Of a DNA stretch of 64,000 bases, positions 57,665-64,000 are shown one piece after another; within the stretch, counting starts at the first letter, position 1, and every line of letters starts with the position of its first letter. A program made the translations under genes and the position numbers. The notes below the pieces were generated by a model that made no database searches, was not told the DNA's origin, and saw only the letters and a program-made list of their open reading frames with translations. This DNA is from Artemia franciscana (Eukaryota > Arthropoda > Branchiopoda > Anostraca > Artemiidae), in assembly GCF_032884065.1 (NCBI RefSeq), contig NC_088864.1, positions 24,505,486 through 24,569,485 on the forward strand, in the 5' to 3' direction.

Positions 57665-60310
57665 AAATATTATTTCTTTCAAAATTGAGATTTATGTAAT
57701 ATTGTAATGTAGTACGTGACTGAAATTAAATACACACGATTTTTTTTTATGAGAAACCTTGGCAATGGAGAACAATATAGCACAGATTACGGAAGTATTA
57801 AAAAACAGTGATAAAAAAAGACCTATTAGTTGAAAATGAGGGATTGCATTCTCAGTTTCAGGGCAAAATGCTTTGCTCGGAAAAAATATAATCCTATGAA
57901 TTATAAAGAAATACCCCAAACCATGCCTTTAGAGTTACGTTGACCTGTTAAATCAATTCCTGTTTACAGTTTTTTTTTGGAATTTCAAATTTCAACGAGC
58001 CAGATCTCTTGCTATTTACAGGTGAATAAGAGTTACTTTGGTAATCTAAAAAAAAAAAATATATTTTCACGAAAAAATATCGCGAAAAAGGCAACAAAAT
58101 TGCTCGCCTGAGATTTTAGAAAATTCTTTCCCCCTCTGCATTTCTGTGATCTAGTGGCAATGGAAGGAAGAATAGGTAGTAATAAAAATCATGAAGGTTG
58201 AATCTATGAAAAAATTTTCAGTTAAAACTGAAATTATCATATTCCTTTCATAAGCTCTTTAATAAGGGTCATGGTTGCAGTGACAGCTGCCACCTTGCAA
58301 AGAACAACTCACACCCCATAATAGCCAAAAGTTTCAAAATGTCTTAAAAAACTGCCTGGTAAAACAAATAACCATTTTTATTTGATTCAGGCATGGTAAC
58401 TTCTATTTTGATTATTCTTATTAGTGAAATTTTATTTGGAAAATAAGTTCGCATGCGTTTTGAGAAAGAACCTGGAACCTCTTGAAATTAGAATCGGATC
58501 GAAGTGAAAAGCACAGCATTGCAATTACCATTGTTGAAAATTCTAAATAGGAAACTTACAGCCATCCACTTTGAACAACAAGAAAAATCATTTTTGCGTG
58601 GATAGTGTCTAAAAAGGTCAAATAATGTATACTTGTTTACACCAACCAATTGGTAACTTTTGTTAAAGTGTTATGGGCTATGTTTTAGTTTTTAAAAGAT
58701 AATATTAATTTACAAAATATGGTCATTTCAATTCAAGTTTATATAATAGACTACTTATAATTAATTGTTTTGTACAGCATTCTATTTCACCTTAACAGTT
58801 ACCTTTTAGCATCAAATGTTCCGAAAGCCTTGGAACTTTATTCTTTTCACTTTCCTATCTCTATTCATTAAACACTTTGGCCTATGTCCAATTGACCCAT
58901 GACAAACTGTTCTGAACAACCACGAAAGAGTTTCTTATAGCCTTATTTTATTACTCTGCGCTTTTGGCTAAGAGGGCCATAAGATAGGTTGTCTTTGTCG
59001 GGAACTAAATTATTTACCCCATAAATTTCTTCTCTATTATTACTTTATGATTGCATCTAATGTCTTTTCCATTTGAAAATACGTGTATTGATAAATTATT
59101 ATTAGAAATCAATTAGAGATGTTTTTTCTTTTCACAATGTTTGTAAAGTAAGACTATGAAATAAAAGAAAACAACATTAGATTTCTATACAAGAGCAGCT
59201 ATGTCACATTCTCGGTAAAACCCAGTAAAAAACTTTCTATTAAACAGTTTGTTGTTTGGGAGATTTGAAATGAATTCCAAATTAAACAGTATATATGAAT
59301 GGAAAGGCTAAATATTTTTCAGTACAATAAAGTAGGTCAATGAAAAGTTTATTTGAATAAACAAATTTGATACATTCAAAAATTAAATAAAAAAATTATA
59401 AGGAATACCTCGAGGAAAATAATGTACACTGGTAAAATTATATTTTCAGTGATGACGGGGTAGGGTAAAATTATCCTATAACATGAAAATATTTGTGGTT
59501 GTTGAATAAATTTGTTAAATAGTAATTTTGAGAGATAGTGTCATTATTTGAGTCACGACTCTATTCGGAGAACAATATTTGACATAAACTGGGTCTTTTT
59601 CAATCTAGTAAGTGTTTTCATTATTGGTTTTCTGCAGGATTCTTTTCTGCGTTTCCTGTAATTTCTAATCTTTGCAAATGAACTACCTGACTATTAGAAA
59701 GTAAATTTGCTGCATTATTATTCGCCGGTGATACGACATCAAAGATTAAAGAATGGGTGTAACAACATTGTTTGATAATGACATAGTAGATGTGAATATC
59801 CTCCTTGGGGGCATTTTCTTAGTAATAATCTCGCCTTTTACTTTAGATCCTCCAGCTCCAATTATGGTGTACAGGATATCTAGCAATAGGGTATCACTAG
59901 TCCTTAAGCTGTGCCACAGCCCACGGTGACAGTCTTCCCACTCTGTTATTGGGGATGTCTCAATTGTCCTTGCTAGTAAACTTGCTCTAAATTTCAATAA
60001 AACGGATAAATTTCTTCAAATTTTAAACTAAAGTCTCCAGCCTTACGAGGTATACTCTCTATTGGGGTGTTTTATTGTGTTGTGTCATATTTTTCATTAC
60101 CAATATTTACTAACTCTCTATCGACACGTCCATGCATGTTTTTAACTTTTTAATACCCTGTGATATTTTGTTTTAAATATAAAAATTCGAAGTTTCATTC
60201 TAATAAGAAAATGATAGAAAGGAAATTAAAAAGATAGAAAATCTAATTGAAACCTTCCTGGTTTTTAAGTTGATAAAATCTCTTTTTATTGCGATTTATG
60301 TTATATGCTT
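57665..60310. other. Intron sequence without recognised feature
   Basis: AT-rich. The frame 59746-59997 (minus) is open for 83 codons but shows no motif I recognise. Confidence 0.4.
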
Positions 60311-60316
60311 TTCTAG

Positions 60317-60452
60317 ATACGATGTCGGAGCTTTGGAAGACAATTATAAGCAGCCGCAAGTGTTCTTTGAAAAGGTATTGGACGAGAAAGCACGTGTACG
60401 TTTGATTGCAAATATCGCCGAGCATCTTCAGCATTCGTCACCTAACATTCAA
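60317..60452 (+). CDS. Catalase-family gene, exon C (C-terminal helical region)
   Basis: The exon encodes YDVGALEDNYKQPQVFFEKV, LDEKARVRLIANIAEHL and SSPNIQ after an Arg codon shared with exon B. It aligns with human catalase [41 protein letters not shown], FIQ. In catalase this part belongs to the C-terminal helical domain. It is bounded by TTCTAG and GTAAGC. The last coding segment (equivalent to human residues about 476-527, including any C-terminal peroxisomal targeting signal) was not found in the remaining 3.5 kb, so localisation cannot be judged. Confidence 0.87.
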
Positions 60453-60499
60453 GTAAGCTTTATTTTCCTTAGTCGAGGTTACTTATTAAATTTGTGGTT

Positions 60500-60735
60500 G
60501 CAAGGTCCAGCCTTACTAGGGAACCCAACAGCCTTACTATGCTACCCCCCCCCCCGTAAATAATCTTTTGAAAATGGACAGCCACTACAAGAAAGCTCTT
60601 AAAAAGGTATTGCATTTATTAATTTATCCATATATCTTTTTCTTTTTATCGGAAAAATAAGAAAAAAGGTTCGGTCGTTAAAAAACAACAAATTTAATTG
60701 CATAAGTGTTATCGTACCTTATTTTATATTTTATG
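60500..60735. other. Intron or 3' sequence without recognised feature
   Basis: Contains a short duplication ('cagccttacta') and a C11 run near 60546-60556. Confidence 0.4.
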
Positions 60736-60905
60736 GGTTCATGTGGAGAGGTTTCAAGCCCCTATCTACAGAATTCTGCAATTTTTCTGAGAAGAATGAT
60801 TATAGATGTGCGCTTATTTGTTTTTTTCCATGGATTATCGTATCGACCCAATGGTCCTAGAATGTTGGAAGAAGGCTCTCTCGAACAGAAACTGAAAGTT
60901 AATAG
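60735..60905 (+). repeat. Fragment of the hairpin-bearing interspersed repeat
   Basis: 'gtttcaagcccctatctacagaatt', 'gcgcttatttgttttt' and 'gattatcgtatcgacccaatggtcctagaatgt' match 21417-21570 in copy 1. The hairpin is absent. Confidence 0.7.
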
Positions 60906-60909
60906 AAGC

Positions 60910-61835
60910 TTTTCTTCTTCATTCGACCATCCCCATTGTTCTGTTATTTTAATTAGGTCTGTCTATTTTGTCAAGCATGATAGCTATTCGTATAATTAAG
61001 GTTGCAAACTATTATGCAGCGAATTTCACAGTGTGTTTTAACAAAAGAACCTGCTTTCTTTTTCCACGGAAAAAGGGATTGATAAAGTAATATGACAGCT
61101 TTTTAAAGAGCTTTCTTGTAGTGGCTTTTCATTTTAAAAAGATGTTTTATCTAGATTGGTTCAAGCATTAGCTATCTAAACAAATGCGAATAAAAATAAC
61201 GGTGTTGCACGTGGCATAGCCTCTGGATTTCTCAAGATAAATAGTGCGGGGATAAAAAAAATAGAGACACTTAAATGATGGTAGATTTGAGTTTGGTGAA
61301 AAGATATCAGGAGCGTCAGTATTGAAACTATATGAGAGTTTCAATACACTTATGATATTGAGCGCAGAAAGTGTGCTTAATCGGAATTTCATACCGATTT
61401 AATCAAACTGGCCTTTAAAAAGTAATTTAGTATTCACAAACCAACGTATTTTAGAAGTTTTCGGAATTAATCTTTGTTTTTCATTGAGTCCCATCGTCAA
61501 AACACAGATTGATTACCACAGAGTGACTGATGTAGAGTGACTGGCCGCATAGGGCTAAAGGATTTTAAGCTGAAGGGTTCAGGAGCCCCTTTCTAAAGTA
61601 GGATCAGTTCTATCTATTTGGGTTTCAATGTTGCTTTGATCATAAGAAAAAAATTAAGTTTTTTGTAGTATCATCTTGTATGACCTTTGGTGATCACAAC
61701 AAATTTGTAAGAAATTTATCATTTACGTGTGATTCTATCACTAAAATTTAACTCTCTAATAGCAAAGCTATCAAGCATAGTCCCCAAAACAGGCCAGGAA
61801 TAACATGCATGTACATTATTTTAGGAAAACCCTAA
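60910..61835. other. Sequence without recognised feature
   Basis: AT-rich, and no motif was seen. Confidence 0.35.
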
Positions 61836-61839
61836 CTAA

Positions 61840-63150
61840 ACCCCTGTATAGGAAAGGTGATAAAAGTGAGTGTAGCAATTATTGAGCCACCAGCCTGATT
61901 TTTGTAGGTAGCAAGGGCTTAGCAGGATGATATTTTTAGAAATAGAGATGCTGTAGACAAAGATTTAAGAGAAGAATTAGGTGATTTTAGGAAGCAACCA
62001 AATTTTTTTTTAGGTTAATAATCGAGAATTGCCTGAGTCAGCAAACACCATTAGTCTTCAGTCTTATTGATTTTGAGAAAACATTAGATTCAGCTGATGG
62101 AAAAGCCTTAACGAAAGTCTTACCCTTGTATGGTATACAAAACGTACATGGAAGTGATTGAACGAAATATACGAAAATATCACTGCTGTGGTTAAAATAA
62201 GAAATGAGGTTAATCGCTGGTTTTGTATTAAATCAGGAGTTAAGCAGGGTTGTCTTCTATCACCAATTATAAGATCATTTTGATGAAGCTTGTCTTAAGG
62301 AGCACAGGAAAGGCAATGAGAGATAACGGAATCAAATAGAGAAGAAAAACTTTCTATACTTAGTTTATGCTTATGACTTAGACATCCAAGATGAAAGTGT
62401 GAGCCAAATGAGTGAAGTTTTATGTTTTTCTAGCTCAGGATGCCGGAATAAGTTTGAAAATTAATGTTAAGAAAACTAAGTCGCTAAGGCTAGGAATAAG
62501 TGACGATGAAAAAGTGACGATGGGTAGCGAAAAGATCAATCAAACGGACAGCTTCAATTACCTTGGTAATTGAGCAAAGGCTCAGAATGTTTTTCCAAAG
62601 TTGAAGTAAGTTTGGAAGAATAGGAAAGCAAATCGGCGAACCAAGATTAGAATATTGGAAGCCGAAGTGATGACAATGGTTAAATGTGATTCTGAAGAAT
62701 GGACGCTCCGAAAACCGAAAGAAGCTTTGCTAGATGTTTCCAAGAGAAATTGCCTACGGATTGTTTTGGGCACCCGGCTGACTTACTTTATTTCAAACAG
62801 TAGGCTCTACGAAAGCTATGGTTCAATTCCACTCTCTAGGGCTATGATGAGAGAAAGTTTAAGATGGTTAGGGCATGTTCTAGGATGAAGGATGACAGAA
62901 TAGTAAGAATTGTCCTTTTTGGCCAACCCTCTAGAGCTAAACAGAAAACAGGATGTACATGGTTTAGGTGGGAGGGTGTCGTAAGGAAATACTTAATGGA
63001 AATGAAAACTTCCTGATAGGATGTAAAGAGGCCGGCTTAGAACATATTGGAATGGAGGAGGAGTGTGCGTAGCTTTGTTGGCCTCAGATGGCTTGGTGCT
63101 CTGGTGAATTCTTAGTAGTGCTAGTACTAGTTATAGTAGTAGTAGTATTG
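61840..63150 (+). mobile_element. LINE copy, reverse transcriptase to 3' end, TAG tail
   Basis: Broken plus frames give, in order: 'aaaagtgagtgtagcaattattgag' (KSECSNY); SLIDFEKTLDSADGKAL (near 62060-62110), the first catalytic block; IKSGVKQGCLLSP (near 62230-62265); and YAYDLD where Y-x-D-D is expected (near 62368). KINVKKTKSLRLGISDDEK (near 62460) and the frame 62655-62888 (EAEVMTMVKCDSEEWTLRKP..DVSKRNCLRIVLGTRLTYF..SIPLSRAMMRESLRWLGHVLG) follow. Then come VLFGQPSRAKQKTGC and the family's C-terminal end near 63090. The element ends in (TAG)n at about 63115-63150. It is the most complete copy of this family here, 5'-truncated and with several stops. Confidence 0.82.
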
Positions 63151-63159
63151 CCTTTGAGA

Positions 63160-64000
63160 GAGTTTTTCATAAAGCTCAAACCCCCTTAATAAGACTTGGC
63201 TGCCTCTGTTATGTCTTAGCTATTCTCATGAATAATTTGAGTAGACTAGGCAATACCATTTGTCGTTTTATTAGTTCAAAATCTCGGGGTATTATTAGGT
63301 AATATTACTCGGTCTTTGGGCCAAGATAAACTAAATATGCGACCTTGTTGAGATCCCCCTGAAATAGGACATAGAAAAGGACCAGGAAACCGCTGGTTTT
63401 ACCGATTTATTTGAGTCCTTAGGCTAAAGAGATCCAAATAAAGAAAAAAAATACTAAAAGAAATATGTTGGGTTTCCCGAAAACGGGGTCTACAAAGATC
63501 AAATTGCTATCTGAACAATGTTAAACTTAAAACCTATTTCTTTGGCCCATGGGGAAGCTTATGTAGAAAAATAGCTTGTTTGTATTCCCCTTCCCCCCGC
63601 CCCGACAAGTCTTTCAGCCGAAAGACGGCTGAATTCTTTTCCTTATCAGCTTAATTGTATTTATTTAAATCGTTGTACTCTATAAAAAGCGAAAGAAAAT
63701 TTGGTTTTCCCAAGGGGGAGCCAAAGGGCTAAAGATATTTCTTTAGTTGGCACAAGGGTCCCTAAATATGCGACGTAAAAATTTTAACAATACCTTTTTT
63801 CCAAATGGCCTTCTGACTTCTAATAATAGCTGCCCAGGCTAAGGGGACCAAACATTTCGTTGAGAAGGAAATGGGTGTTATGGGAAATCGAGATGGCCTA
63901 AAAGCTTGTTATCCGCAGTCAGAGACAACCTTCCAAAAATTAAGCACAAAAAAGCCAAAAAATTGTCTGATCTTCTCAAAACTAAAATTCTTACGCATAA
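63160..64000. other. Sequence without recognised feature
   Basis: 'ctaaatatgcgac' occurs twice (near 63332 and 63763) and there are C runs near 63590. I recognised no gene or mobile element. The final catalase exon was not found here. Confidence 0.35.

Larger units (their letters stand above)
49176..60316 (+). other. Catalase intron of 11.1 kb
   Basis: The intron runs from GTAATT (49176) to TTCTAG (ending 60316). It is phase 2, with AG from exon B and A from exon C completing an Arg codon. It is dominated by the foldback structure at about 49970-57660. Confidence 0.8.

Noticed and set aside
59746..59997. 83-aa minus-strand frame as a gene
   Set aside because: It shows no recognisable domain and no splice or promoter context.
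60453..64000. Final catalase exon
   Set aside because: I looked for a sequence like the human C-terminal segment (KNFTEVHPDYG) followed by a stop and found none, so no call is made.

Overview
This is a stretch of a large, AT-rich animal genome, probably an arthropod and perhaps a crustacean. Evidence for this is GT-AG introns of more than 10 and 34 kb, spliced coding exons, long (TA)n microsatellites, and Helitron, Penelope, hAT-like, Mutator-like and several non-LTR elements of kinds common in arthropods. The genus cannot be fixed from the sequence. No prokaryotic, organellar or rRNA feature was seen.

The only host gene recognised is a catalase-family gene on the + strand. Three in-frame exons (14351-14503, 48940-49175, 60317-60452) correspond to about human residues 302-475. 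Introns of 34.4 kb and 11.1 kb separate them. The earlier exons must lie left of the window and the last one(s) beyond its right edge or unrecognised. The heme-ligand signature is unusually divergent, although the Arg and Tyr that contact heme iron are kept.

Layout. 1-1620: a satellite-rich arm of a large repeat family. 2000-5420: a decayed I/Jockey-type LINE. 5750-6250: a ~28-bp minisatellite, then a 100-N assembly gap. 6500-13700: a dense nest of Helitron copies in both orientations separated by (TA)n tracts. 14351-14503: catalase exon A. Intron 1 (14504-48939) holds LINE fragments, another Helitron (19150-20676), a hairpin-bearing repeat family (about 20.9-22.8, 31.2-32.6 and 35.7-38.5 kb), and a 6.38-kb element with hAT-like ends and a perfect 8-bp target duplication (23014-29390). 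It also holds a split Mutator-like/YqaJ transposase gene on the minus strand (38895-32746) and a Penelope-like element with inverted arms (45797-47606). Intron 2 (49176-60316) is mostly a ~7.7-kb inverted-repeat (foldback) structure full of tandem arrays (about 49970-57660). The right end (61840-63150) is another LINE copy.

The strongest candidates for something undescribed are two large transposase-less structures: the hAT-bounded element, with complete ends and target duplication, and the foldback element in intron 2. They share a module of about 430 bp in opposite orientation. Exact ends of repeats without target duplications were judged by eye and are approximate.
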